From positions 186,001-250,000 of the forward strand of contig NZ_JPMY01000006.1 of NCBI RefSeq assembly GCF_000761545.1: a stretch of 64,000 nt of DNA. Direction: 5' to 3'. The notes under the pieces are model-generated. The model was not told the origin of the DNA. It made no database searches and was given only the letters and a program-made list of their open reading frames with translations. Shown here piece by piece: positions 35,582 through 48,136 of the stretch; position 1 is the stretch's first letter; each line of letters starts with the position of its first letter. This stretch comes from Pseudomonas sp. ML96 (lineage in GTDB: Bacteria; Pseudomonadota; Gammaproteobacteria; Pseudomonadales; Pseudomonadaceae). A program made the position numbers and the translations under genes.

Positions 35582-36608
35582 ATGCGCACGCTCAAGGGGC
35601 TGTTGTTGTGCCTGTCACTGGCCAGCCTGCCGGCCGCGGCCGAGTGGTACCCGGTGGCGGTCGAGGCCGATGGCCGGGCCGAAGAGTACCGGCCGCTGCC
35701 GCGCGCGGCGCAGCCCTGGCGCATCTGCGCGCTTTTGCCGCACGGCAAGGACCGCTACTGGTGGGGCGTGGCCTGGGGGCTGGACCAGGAGGCCGCGCGC
35801 CAGGGCGTGCAGCTGGGCATCTATGAGGCCGGTGGCTACGAGAACCCTGCCGTGCAGCAACGACAACTGCAGGAGTGCCGCGCGGCCGAAGCGGATGCCT
35901 ATGTCATCGCCGCCATCAATACCGATGGCCTGTGCCCCGAGGTCGCCCGGCTGCTGGCGGCCAAGCGTCCGGTCATCGACCTGTCCAACGGCCTGGAGTG
36001 CGCCGGGGTGACCGGCCACGCGCGAGTCGATTTCGCGGCCATGGCGCGCGCGGCCATCGCCTATATCGAGCAGCGCAGGGCGCTCCTACAGCCTCGGCTG
36101 GCTGCCAGGGCCGCAGGGCGCCGGCTGGGTGATGAGCTCCGAGCGCGGTTTACACCAGGTGCTACAGGGCAAGCCGGTGACGCTCTACCACGGTGGTTAC
36201 GCGCCGGTGGACCGCGCCAGCCAGGCGCAGCTGGTGCGCGACCTGCTTGGCTCCCACGAGCATCTCGACTACCTGCTGGGCAATGCCGAGGCGGCGGGTT
36301 TCGCCGCCCAGCTTGTGCAGACGGGCAACGGCAGCCGCCGCACCGAGGTGCTGGCGACCTACGCCACCGAGCGCATCATCGAGCAGATCCGCGATGGCTT
36401 TATCCTGGCCGCGCCCACCGACTCACCGGTGCTGCAGGCGCGCATCGCCATCGACCTGGCGGTGCGCGCCCTGGAGGGCAAGCCGCACCCCGTGGAGGTC
36501 AGCTCGCGGATCGAGATGCTCGACAAGACCAGCCTGCAGCACTTCGACATCAGCCGGCTGATGCCGCCCGAGGGGCACTGGATGATCCGCCGCGAGCTGC
36601 CGCAGTAG
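35582..36608 (+). pseudogene. torT: torT-like periplasmic sensor protein, broken by a one-base frameshift
   Basis: Frame 1 (from ATG 35582) encodes a signal peptide (about 1-20) and a periplasmic-binding fold up to IAYIEQ near 36075. The other frame continues with YSLGWLPGPQGAGWV and 165 further residues to 36608. Removing one G in the GGG at 36078-36080 joins them into 341 residues, close to the E. coli TorT length of 342. TorT binds trimethylamine N-oxide and works with TorS/TorR; no tor genes are adjacent. The stop at 36608 belongs to the second frame. It may be a real mutation or a sequencing error. Confidence 0.75.
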
Positions 36609-36614
36609 TGGCGC

Positions 36615-37502
36615 CTAGAGTTCTTGCTTGAGCTCGGCGATGCGTGCGTCCTTGTCCTGCCACAGCTGGCTGACCCAGTGCTGCACGTACTGGCGGAATT
36701 CCGGATCGTTCTCGTAGTCGCCGGCCCACAGCGCCGGGTCCAGCTCGCGGGTGCGGATGTCCATGATCACTTTCGGCACCTGGCCGCTGATCAACGCCCA
36801 GAAGCCCGGTGGGCGCTGGCCGGGATAGACCAGGGTGACGTCGAGCAGGGCGTCCAGCTGCGGGCCGAGGGCGGCCAGGGCGAAGGCCACGCCGCCGGCC
36901 TTGGGCTTGAGCAGGTACTGGTAGGGCGAGCCTTGCTGGGCCTGCTTGGCCGGAGTGCAGCGGGTGCCTTCCAGGTAGTTGACCAGCGTGACGTTGAGCT
37001 CCTTGAAGCGCTCACAGGCGCGCTTGGTGATCTCCAGGTCCTTGCCGGCCATCTCCGGGTGCTTGGCCAGGTAGGCCTTGGAGTAGCGCTTCATGAAGGG
37101 GTAGTCGAGGGCCCAGAAGGCCAGGCCGAGGAACGGCACCCAGATCAGCTCCTGCTTGAGGAAGAACTTGAAGTAGGGCGTCTTGCGGTTGAAGGCCTGG
37201 ACCAGCGCCGGGATATCGACCCAGGATTGGTGGTTGCTCACCACCAGGTAGGAGCGGTCGCCGCGCAGGCCTTCGCCGCCACGGATGTCCCACACGGTGG
37301 GGGTGAGGGTGGCGAAGATCAGCTTGTCGATCTCCGCCCAGGTCTCAGCGACCCACATCACCCCGCGTGAGCAGGCGTTGCGCAGCGCCTTGCCCGGCAG
37401 CACCAGCTTGAGCAGGGCGATCAGCAGCATCGGGCCGATCAGGACCAGGGTATTGAGCAGCAGTAGCAGAACCACACTGCAGGCAGTGAGCAGTCGTCGC
37501 AT
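36615..37502 (-). CDS. 1-acyl-glycerol-3-phosphate acyltransferase family protein (YihG-like)
   Basis: 295 residues. An N-terminal membrane segment (about 5-35) precedes the PlsC acyltransferase domain with NHQSWVD (HX4D catalytic motif, about residue 88), FLKQELIWVP, and the EGTR motif. It transfers an acyl chain to lysophosphatidate. The YihG/YihG-like branch is suggested by the extended C-terminus. Start ATG 37502. It converges with the torT remnant. Confidence 0.87.
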   Translation of the reverse strand: MRRLLTACSVVLLLLLNTLVLIGPMLLIALLKLVLPGKALRNACSRGVMWVAETWAEIDKLIFATLTPTVWDIRGGEGLRGDRSYLVVSNHQSWVDIPALVQAFNRKTPYFKFFLKQELIWVPFLGLAFWALDYPFMKRYSKAYLAKHPEMAGKDLEITKRACERFKELNVTLVNYLEGTRCTPAKQAQQGSPYQYLLKPKAGGVAFALAALGPQLDALLDVTLVYPGQRPPGFWALISGQVPKVIMDIRTRELDPALWAGDYENDPEFRQYVQHWVSQLWQDKDARIAELKQEL

Positions 37503-37651
37503 GGGCACTCCTTGTCGCGAATTGGCGCCATGATAACGGCGCTGCCGGGCAGCTGAAATCTGCAGCTATCTCTCCTTACTGATGGCAGTATGCCTTGTCG
37601 CAATCTGGCTTATGCTCCATCTATTCCTACTAGGAACCCTCGGTACTGATC

Positions 37652-38899
37652 GTGCTCAAGCGCATTCCCGTTTCCGATCTGTTGGTCGGCATGTACATCC
37701 ACGAGTTCTGCGGTTCATGGATGGACCATCCCTTCTGGAAGGGGCGCTTTCTACTCGACAACGAGCGTGACCTGCAGCGCGTGCGCGAGAGCGACGTGAC
37801 CGAGGTCTGGGTCGACGTGAGCAAGGGCCTCGATATTCCGGCCGGGCAGGTCAGCCAGAGCGTCGCCGAAGTCGAGGCAGAGGCCGAGCAGCGTCTGCAG
37901 GCCGCGGCCGAGAGCGAGCTGCCGCCGGCGCGCGCCAGCCTCGAGGATGAAGTTCAACGCGCGGTCAAGCTGTGCGCCCAGTCCAAAGAAGCCGTGGTGC
38001 AGATGTTCAGCGACGCGCGCATGGGCCAGGCCGTTTCGCTGGACGGCGTCGGCGAGCTGGTCAAGGAAATCTCCGACTCGGTGCTGCGCCACCCCAACGC
38101 GCTGATCAGCCTGGCGCGGCTGAAGACCAGCGACGAATACACCTACATGCACTCGGTGGCGGTCTGCGCCCTGATGATCGCCATGGCGCGCCAGCTCGGC
38201 CTGTCCGAGCTGCAGGTGCGCGAGGCCGGCGAGGCCGGCCTGCTGCACGACATCGGCAAGATGGCGATCCCCGACAGCATCCTCAACAAGCCGGGCAAGC
38301 TCACCGACGCCGAGTTCGGCACCATGCGCAGCCACCCCGAGGCTGGCGCGCGCATGCTGCTCGACTGCCGGCAGATCAGCGCGCTGGTGCTCGACGTGTG
38401 CCTGCACCACCACGAGAAGTTCGACGGCTCCGGCTACCCGCACCGCCTGGCCGGCGAGCAGATCAGCCTGTTCGCACGGATGGGCGCGATCTGCGACGTG
38501 TACGATGCGATCACCTCGGATCGCCCGTACAAGAAGGGCTGGGACCCGGCCGAGTCGATCCGCAAGATGGCCGAATGGAAGGGCCACTTCGATCCACAGC
38601 TGTTCCAGGCCTTCGTCAAATCCTTGGGCATTTACCCGATCGGCTCGCTGGTGCGCCTGGAAAGCGGGCGCCTCGGCGTGGTCATGGAGCAGCACGAGAA
38701 GTCGCTGCTCACGCCCAAGGTCAAGGTGTTCTTCTCCGCCCGCTCGAAGATGCCGATTCCCCAGGAAGTGCTCGACCTGGCCAAGCTGGTTGGCCGCGAC
38801 AAGATCATCGGTCGCGAGTCGGCCGAGGAGTGGGGCTTCAAGAACATCGAGGAACTCTGGTCGGGCATCCCGGTCGGCAGGGGCTCGCTGTTCGATTGA
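37652..38899 (+). CDS. HD-GYP domain cyclic di-GMP phosphodiesterase
   Basis: 415 residues from a GTG start. N-terminal DUF3391 domain (about 1-125, LLVGMYIHEFCG) precedes an HD-GYP domain (about 145-330). HDIGK (about residue 199) and HHEKFDGSGYP (about 254) are both intact, so hydrolysis of c-di-GMP is expected. Similar Pseudomonas proteins (PA4108 type) share this layout. A GC stem at 38906-38923 follows the stop and may end the transcript. Confidence 0.92.
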   Translation: MLKRIPVSDLLVGMYIHEFCGSWMDHPFWKGRFLLDNERDLQRVRESDVTEVWVDVSKGLDIPAGQVSQSVAEVEAEAEQRLQAAAESELPPARASLEDEVQRAVKLCAQSKEAVVQMFSDARMGQAVSLDGVGELVKEISDSVLRHPNALISLARLKTSDEYTYMHSVAVCALMIAMARQLGLSELQVREAGEAGLLHDIGKMAIPDSILNKPGKLTDAEFGTMRSHPEAGARMLLDCRQISALVLDVCLHHHEKFDGSGYPHRLAGEQISLFARMGAICDVYDAITSDRPYKKGWDPAESIRKMAEWKGHFDPQLFQAFVKSLGIYPIGSLVRLESGRLGVVMEQHEKSLLTPKVKVFFSARSKMPIPQEVLDLAKLVGRDKIIGRESAEEWGFKNIEELWSGIPVGRGSLFD

Positions 38900-39116
38900 C
38901 CCGCGTGGCGGCGTCCGCCGCCAGGCTCTCTCCTGTTTCCGCATACAGACGCGACCGCCCGTCGGCCTGCGTCTGGCTGCGCCGTGGGCGAACGAATCGT
39001 GAACGCTATGCGCGCAGCCTGAGGGCATGTTCCATCACTGCTGCGCGCTGATGGGACATGGCTGGCCACCAGCTGGGAAGTCGGTGGCGTACTCCTTCAG
39101 GAAAGAGGAAAGCATT

Positions 39117-39320
39117 ATGTCTCAGCAACTGGTTTCAACCCTTCTGGCCCTGTCCTTCAGCATGACCTGCCTGGCCGGCGAAACGCCCGGTGGCGCGGCG
39201 AGCCGCAGCTTCTCGCCAAGTGCCGCCGAGAGCGCCGCTAACTCCAGCCGCGCAGGGGACAGTGGCGAGCGCGAACGCCACCGGCCGACCTCACCCCGCG
39301 CGCCCAAGCCGCAGCCGTAG
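39117..39320 (+). CDS. Small secreted protein, unrecognised
   Basis: 67 residues: signal peptide (about 1-20, ending CLAGE) and a short Ser/Ala/Arg/Pro-rich tail with no domain. The ATG at 39117 has a GAAAGAGGA ribosome site 7 bases upstream. Only 8 bases separate it from the next secreted protein, so the two are probably one operon. Function unknown. Confidence 0.6.
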   Translation: MSQQLVSTLLALSFSMTCLAGETPGGAASRSFSPSAAESAANSSRAGDSGERERHRPTSPRAPKPQP

Positions 39321-39328
39321 GAGTGCCG

Positions 39329-40159
39329 ATGGTGAGCCGATCTCTGCACTGGCTGGCGCTGTTGCCGTGCCTGGTCTGGGCCATGCAGGCCCAGGCCGGC
39401 GGCGCCCGCATGTTCCATGCCGATGAACCCTTCTATGCCCAGTACATCGTCGATTACTGGCGCGCCGGGCCGAGTCCGGCTTCCGGCAACCCGTCGCGCT
39501 TGGCGCCCGGCTGGTATCCGGAGAAGCCCTTCGGCGGTGGCGGGCCCACTAGCGGCCCCGGCGTGGCGGAGATCCGCGGCAAGCTGCTGCGCTTGCAGGG
39601 TGAGTTGCTGCGCCATCCGCTGCTGCGTGCGCCGCACGGCTTCAGCACCACGGTCGGCGGCGCCATGGGCCCGGTACGCGGCGGTCCGATGCCCGTGCCG
39701 GCTACCGGGGGCGTGATCATCGGCGCCTATCCGCTCAACCTCGACGACAAGCATACCCAGCGCCTGGCCGACGGCCGTTACCGCACGCCGGGCGAGGCGA
39801 CCATGCTCGAGCTGCGCGCCAACGAGCTGGGCGACCTGCGCAACCGCAAACCGGTGGGGCGCTGGAACGACATCGCCCTGGTCGAGCGCCGTGGCGGCTA
39901 CATGCTGGTGCTGAACAACAGCGGGCGGCCGCTGTACCTGAGTGATCCGAGCTACGGCTACCGGCTCAACCCGCAGCTGCTCGACCCCGGCCGCCCGGCC
40001 GGCGAAATCCAGTTCCTCACGGTGCGCGTCTCTGGCGAATGGCGTGGCATGCCGCAACGCCAACTGGACCCGGCAGGCACTCTCGGGCGGATGATCGGCG
40101 TGCTGTTTCTGACCGACTGGAAGGCGCTGCTGCGCCAGGTGGAGCCCACGCTGCGTTGA
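39329..40159 (+). CDS. Secreted protein of unknown function
   Basis: 276 residues with a signal peptide (about 1-22, ending MQAQA). Gly/Pro-rich middle (GGGGPTSGPG) and C-terminal beta-rich part with MLVLNNSGRPLYLS and LTVRVSGEWRG. No recognised family. ATG at 39329 lies 5 bases after an AGGAG; a GTG six bases upstream is possible. Confidence 0.7.
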   Translation: MVSRSLHWLALLPCLVWAMQAQAGGARMFHADEPFYAQYIVDYWRAGPSPASGNPSRLAPGWYPEKPFGGGGPTSGPGVAEIRGKLLRLQGELLRHPLLRAPHGFSTTVGGAMGPVRGGPMPVPATGGVIIGAYPLNLDDKHTQRLADGRYRTPGEATMLELRANELGDLRNRKPVGRWNDIALVERRGGYMLVLNNSGRPLYLSDPSYGYRLNPQLLDPGRPAGEIQFLTVRVSGEWRGMPQRQLDPAGTLGRMIGVLFLTDWKALLRQVEPTLR

Positions 40160-40198
40160 GCGAACGCTGGGCGAACGGTGCTGTGGAAAATGATCGAG

Positions 40199-40250
40199 GC
40201 AGGCGGCGCTTCCGTGTCGGGAGCGCGGGAATGAGGGGAGCGCCGCCTGC
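40199..40250. repeat. 12-bp inverted repeat with 28-base loop
   Basis: GCAGGCGGCGCT and AGCGCCGCCTGC face each other in the 108-base gap before the HAF-repeat gene. No T-run follows. It may be a 5' leader hairpin or an operator. Confidence 0.45.
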
Positions 40251-40267
40251 GCCTAACAAGCAACCCA

Positions 40268-41386
40268 ATGGTGACAAGGATGAGAGATTTACTGGCCTGG
40301 CCGAGCAGCTCCGCGCTGACCGCCCGGCTGCTCGCGGCGGAGCCCGAGTTCATCGGCCTGGAACGTATCGCCGGCGCGGCGGGCGATGGCTATCTGCGCG
40401 TAACCGCGGTCAGCGCCGACGGCCAGCATGTGGTCGGCATGTTCGCCGACCCGGCCGATGCCCTGAGCCTGAGCGCATTCGTCTGGACCCGCGCCGGTGG
40501 CCTGCAGCGCCTGGCCGGGCTGAACGGTGGGCGCTACTGCGCGGCCGAGGGCATCAGCGCCTATGGCCGGGTGGTGGTCGGTACCGCAGAGGATGGCGCG
40601 GCCGAGGGTGCCGACCGCGCTTTCCGCTGGACCCGCCAGGGCGGCCTGCACACCCTGGGCGCCCTCAACTTTGGCCGCTACTCGCATGCCTATGCCTGCA
40701 GCGCGGACGGTCTGGTGGTGGTCGGTGATGCCGCCGACGGTGCCATCGGCCACGCCTGCCGCGGCTTCTACTGGACCTTCGCCAGCGGCATGCGCAGCCT
40801 CGGCGTGCTCAATGGCGGCCTTACCAGCCATGCCTGTGCGATCAGCGCCAACGGCCGAGTGATTGCTGGCTACGCCGACGACGGCGCCCGTGACAATGCC
40901 CGGCGAGCGGTGCGCTGGACCGAGCAGGAAGGGCTGCGCAGCCTGGGCACCCTGAACGGTGGCCACTACTCCAGCGCCACGGCGATCAGCGCCGACGGCA
41001 GCACCATTGTCGGTGTGGCCAGCGACGGCCATGCCGGCGAGGCCTTGCGTGCTTTCGTCTGGCGCGAGGAGACCGGTATGCGCAGCCTGGGTGGCCTGAA
41101 CGGCGGCCTGGTATCGCGGGCCAATGCGGTCAGCGCCGATGGTGCGGTGGTGGTCGGCGTGGCCAGCGACGGCGATGCCGACGAAGGCGAGCGTGGCTTC
41201 GTCTGGAGTGCCGCCGACGGTATGCGCTGCGTCGAGTCCTGGCTCTACGAGCATTCCCTGGCTGCGGCCGCAGTGCCGGTGACGCAGGTCAACGGCATCA
41301 GCGCCGACGGCCAGCTGCTGGTCGGCCAATTGGAGGGCGAGCGCGCTTTCATCGCCAGCGTGCGCCCGCGCTGGCCATTTTCCTGA
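40268..41386 (+). CDS. HAF-repeat (extracellular-repeat type) protein
   Basis: 372 residues made almost wholly of six to seven copies of a 48-53 residue beta unit with the pattern (A/V)xSADGxxVVG.A.DG....AFxWT..GG(L/M)xxLGxLNGG. This is the HAF repeat and should build a beta-propeller-like fold. No signal peptide or anchor is visible, unlike many HAF proteins. ATG at 40268 used; MRDLLAW at 40280 is an alternative. Ribosome site weak for both. Function unknown. Confidence 0.75.
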   Translation: MVTRMRDLLAWPSSSALTARLLAAEPEFIGLERIAGAAGDGYLRVTAVSADGQHVVGMFADPADALSLSAFVWTRAGGLQRLAGLNGGRYCAAEGISAYGRVVVGTAEDGAAEGADRAFRWTRQGGLHTLGALNFGRYSHAYACSADGLVVVGDAADGAIGHACRGFYWTFASGMRSLGVLNGGLTSHACAISANGRVIAGYADDGARDNARRAVRWTEQEGLRSLGTLNGGHYSSATAISADGSTIVGVASDGHAGEALRAFVWREETGMRSLGGLNGGLVSRANAVSADGAVVVGVASDGDADEGERGFVWSAADGMRCVESWLYEHSLAAAAVPVTQVNGISADGQLLVGQLEGERAFIASVRPRWPFS

Positions 41387-41478
41387 GTTCGGGCGCCAGG
41401 GACGGTGCCCATCCATTGCAAGCGTTGTCACGGGAGGACAGGGATGTCGCCCACCTATTTCAGCGAGGAGAAAGTGCC

Positions 41479-41553
41479 ATGGAGCAATGGCTGATCGCCC
41501 TGGTGTGGCTGCTGGTGTACCTCAGTGGCCTGTACGTTGCGGGGCGCGATTGA
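41479..41553 (+). CDS. Candidate 24-residue membrane peptide upstream of creB
   Basis: ATG with a good GAGGAGAAAG ribosome site opens MEQWLIALVWLLVYLSGLYVAGRD, a single hydrophobic helix with charged ends. It ends 58 bases before creB. KdpF-like peptides look similar, but no kdp genes are near. Evidence is the ribosome site and composition only. Confidence 0.35.
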   Translation: MEQWLIALVWLLVYLSGLYVAGRD

Positions 41554-41611
41554 CGTTACCGGTGGCATGCGGCAAGTTGCCGGCAAGTGAACGCCTGCCC
41601 GCACGGACGCC

Positions 41612-42300
41612 ATGCCACACATTCTGATAGTCGAAGACGAAGCCGCGATTGCCGACACCCTGGTGTTCGCCCTGCAGGGCGAGGGCTTCACCACCACCTG
41701 GCTGAACCTCGCCGAGGCGGCGCTGGAGTACCAGCAGCGCACGCCGGCCGACCTGCTGATCCTCGATGTCGGCCTGCCCGATATCAGTGGCTTCGAGGCC
41801 TGCAAGCGCCTGCGGCGTTTCTCCGAGGTGCCGGTGATCTTCCTCACTGCACGCGATGCCGAGATCGACCGCGTGGTGGGCCTGGAGATCGGCGCCGACG
41901 ACTACGTGGTCAAGCCCTTCAGCCCGCGCGAGGTGGCTGCGCGGGTGCGCGCCATCCTCAAGCGCATGGCGCCGCGGGCGGCCGAACCGATCCCGGTGGC
42001 GGACCCGGGCGGGCCGTTCCGGGTGGATGCCGAGCGGGTGCAGATCCACTATCGCGAACAACTACTGGTGCTGACTCGCCACGAGTTCCGCCTGCTGCAG
42101 GCGTTGCTGGCGCAGCCGGAGCGGGTGTTCGCCCGCGAGCAGTTGCTCGACGCCCTCGGCGTGCCGGCCGATGCCGGCTACGAGCGCAATATCGACAGCC
42201 ACATCAAGAGCCTGCGCGCCAAGCTGCGCCAGGTGGCGGCCGACGCCGAGCCGATCCAGACCCACCGCGGCCTGGGCTACAGCTACAGCCCGAAGAGCGC

Positions 42301-42304
<4 letters not shown>
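41612..42304 (+). CDS. creB: Response regulator CreB
   Basis: 230 residues: receiver domain (about 1-115, acceptor Asp near 51 in LDVGLPD, Lys in VKPFSPRE) and an OmpR-type winged helix (about 130-228, TRHEFRLLQALLA, GYERNIDSHIKSLRAKL, THRGLGYSY). CreB works with sensor CreC and controls creD and stress genes, including beta-lactam responses in Pseudomonas. The usual next gene creC is not adjacent: the large BTAD gene intervenes on the minus strand and shares a TTAA stop with creB. Confidence 0.9.
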
Positions 42305-46116
<3,812 letters not shown>

Positions 46117-46356
46117 GTCGAAGCTTCCCGGCCTGGTGGCGCGGGCTCTGGCGAGTGGGGCAGATCCGGTTCGGTTGTGCGGTATGCTGGCCTTGTCGTT
46201 CGCGTTCTATCGCCCTGTGGGCGTTCCGGCCATGACCGCGCGGCCATTTTGCCACCGAAGCACGGCGCCCGCGACTCTCCGGTCGTCCGCTCGCTGCCCA
46301 CCGTACAAGGAAGTCCCGATGCCCCGTCCCCGTTCGTTGCTCGTCGGAGTACCGTC

Positions 46357-47778
46357 ATGCCGTTAGGCGTCCGCATCTTCCTGGTGTATTTCCTCTTCGT
46401 CGGCCTGGCTGGCTGGTTCGTACTGAGCACGGTGATGGACGAGATCCGCCCCGGCGTGCGCCAGTCCACCGAGGAGACCCTGGTCGACACCGCCAACCTG
46501 CTGGCCGAGATCCTGCGCGATGACGTGAAGCACACGCGCCTGCAGCAGAGCCGCTGGCCCGAGCTGCTCAAGGCCTATGGCCTGCGCCAGCCGCAGGCGC
46601 AGATCTGGGGCGTGGAGAAGAGCGCGGTGAGCCACCGCATCTATGTCACCGACGCCCGCGGCGTGGTCCTGCTCGACTCCAGCGGTGTCGCCGTCGGCCA
46701 GGACTATTCGCGCTGGAACGATGTACTGCTGACCCTGCGCGGTCAGTACGGCGCGCGTTCCACCCGCGAGGATCCGGCCGACGAAAACAGCTCGGTGATG
46801 TACGTGGCGGCGCCGATCAAGGACGACGGCCAGATCATCGGCGTGGTCTCGGTGGCCAAGCCGAACAGCTCGCTGCAGCCCTATATCGAGCGCTCGCAGC
46901 GCCGCCTGGGTTGGCTCGGCGCGGGGTTGATCGCCCTCGGCCTGCTGATCGGCGGCGTGCTGTCCTGGTGGCTCAGCGGCTCGCTGCGCAAGCTGACCCG
47001 CTATGCCGGCGCGGTCAGCCGAGGCGAGCGCGCGGCGCTGCCGGAGCTGCGTGGCGGCGAACTGAAACAACTGGCCGAAGCGGTGCAGAAGATGCGCACC
47101 GAGCTGGAGGGCAAGGCCTACGTCGAGCAGTACGTGCACACCCTGACCCATGAGCTGAAGAGCCCGCTGGCGGCGATCCGTGGCGCTGCCGAACTGCTGG
47201 AAAGCGAGATGCCGGCCGAGCAGCGCCAGCGTTTCGTGGCCAACATCGCCAGCGAGGGCGCGCGGCTGCAGCAACTGATCGAGCGCCTGCTCAACCTGGC
47301 GCTGGTGGAACAGCGCCAGGGCCTGGAGGAGCGCGTGCCGGTCGATCTGCACGATCTGGTCGAGGAACTGCGCCGGGGCCAGGCGGCGCGCATCGAGGCC
47401 GCCGCACTGCAGGTGGAGAACGCCATCCCGGCGGGCCTGATCGTGCAGGGCGAGCGCTTCCTGCTGCGCCAGGCGCTGGCCAACCTGCTCGACAACGCCC
47501 TCGACTTCACCCCGGCCGGAGGCCTGCTGCGCTTCAGCGCTGAGTCGCGCGAGGGCATGGTGGCGCTAGCGCTGTTCAATCAGGGCGAGGCGATTCCCGA
47601 GTACGCCCTGCCGCGTCTGACCGAGCGCTTCTACTCGCTGCCGCGCCCCGCGAGTGGGCGCAAGAGCACCGGTCTGGGGCTCAACTTCGTGCAGGAGGTG
47701 GCGCTGCTGCATGGCGGCGAACTGGCCCTGGGCAATGTTGAGGGTGGCGTGCGCGCCAGCCTGTATATACCGACCTGA
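46357..47778 (+). CDS. creC: Sensor histidine kinase CreC
   Basis: 473 residues, the size of E. coli CreC. Two membrane segments (about 5-25 and 186-206) flank a periplasmic sensor domain; HAMP follows. The H box THELKSPLAAI places the phospho-His near residue 264, N box ANLLDNALDF and G box KSTGLGLNF. ATG at 46357 starts the first membrane segment; the longer frame overlaps the divergent gene and is not used. It has its own upstream region of 240 bases. Confidence 0.92.
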   Translation: MPLGVRIFLVYFLFVGLAGWFVLSTVMDEIRPGVRQSTEETLVDTANLLAEILRDDVKHTRLQQSRWPELLKAYGLRQPQAQIWGVEKSAVSHRIYVTDARGVVLLDSSGVAVGQDYSRWNDVLLTLRGQYGARSTREDPADENSSVMYVAAPIKDDGQIIGVVSVAKPNSSLQPYIERSQRRLGWLGAGLIALGLLIGGVLSWWLSGSLRKLTRYAGAVSRGERAALPELRGGELKQLAEAVQKMRTELEGKAYVEQYVHTLTHELKSPLAAIRGAAELLESEMPAEQRQRFVANIASEGARLQQLIERLLNLALVEQRQGLEERVPVDLHDLVEELRRGQAARIEAAALQVENAIPAGLIVQGERFLLRQALANLLDNALDFTPAGGLLRFSAESREGMVALALFNQGEAIPEYALPRLTERFYSLPRPASGRKSTGLGLNFVQEVALLHGGELALGNVEGGVRASLYIPT

Positions 47779-47860
47779 ACGATCCGCGAACGCTGACCGC
47801 AGAGACTGTGGCTCCCGACCAGGCCGGCGCATGCCGGCCGCCACGTTCCAGGAGCCCAGC

Positions 47861-48136
47861 ATGATCCGTTCGCTTTCCCTCGTTGTTCTTTCCTCCCTGC
47901 TCGGCGGCTGCTCCGGTTCCGGGCAGAACGCCCTGCTCGGCGACGTGCTCAGCCGCGCCATGCAGGAAACCTCGCTCAGCAGCACCGACCAGGGCCTGGC
48001 GGTTCGCGCCGTACAGGGCGTGGCCCAGGGCACCGCGCAGCGTCGCGATACGGGCTACACCGGCGATACGACTGACGCGCCCAGCCAGCCGTCGACCAGT
48101 GCCGAGCCGGCTGCCGAAGACGCCGAGGTCTGGTGA
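47861..48136 (+). CDS. Small lipoprotein, unrecognised
   Basis: 91 residues with a lipobox LLGGC at Cys17, then a Gln/Thr/Ser-rich stretch and an acidic Pro/Ala tail. Ribosome site GGAG. It lies 82 bases after creC; the next gene's start overlaps its stop. No family recognised; its position in the cre region suggests a shared regulon but does not prove it. Confidence 0.75.
   Translation: MIRSLSLVVLSSLLGGCSGSGQNALLGDVLSRAMQETSLSSTDQGLAVRAVQGVAQGTAQRRDTGYTGDTTDAPSQPSTSAEPAAEDAEVW

Noticed and set aside
36078..36080. Programmed frameshift in the torT-like gene
   Set aside because: No slippery heptamer or downstream structure is evident, and TorT needs no frameshift in known genomes.
35582..36631. 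Calling the first frame an intact 349-residue protein
   Set aside because: After about 36075 it turns into low-quality Arg/Ala/Gly sequence while the other frame continues the conserved fold.
40289..41431. Antisense frame over the HAF-repeat gene
   Set aside because: It mirrors the repeats of the plus gene; the plus gene has the known HAF pattern.
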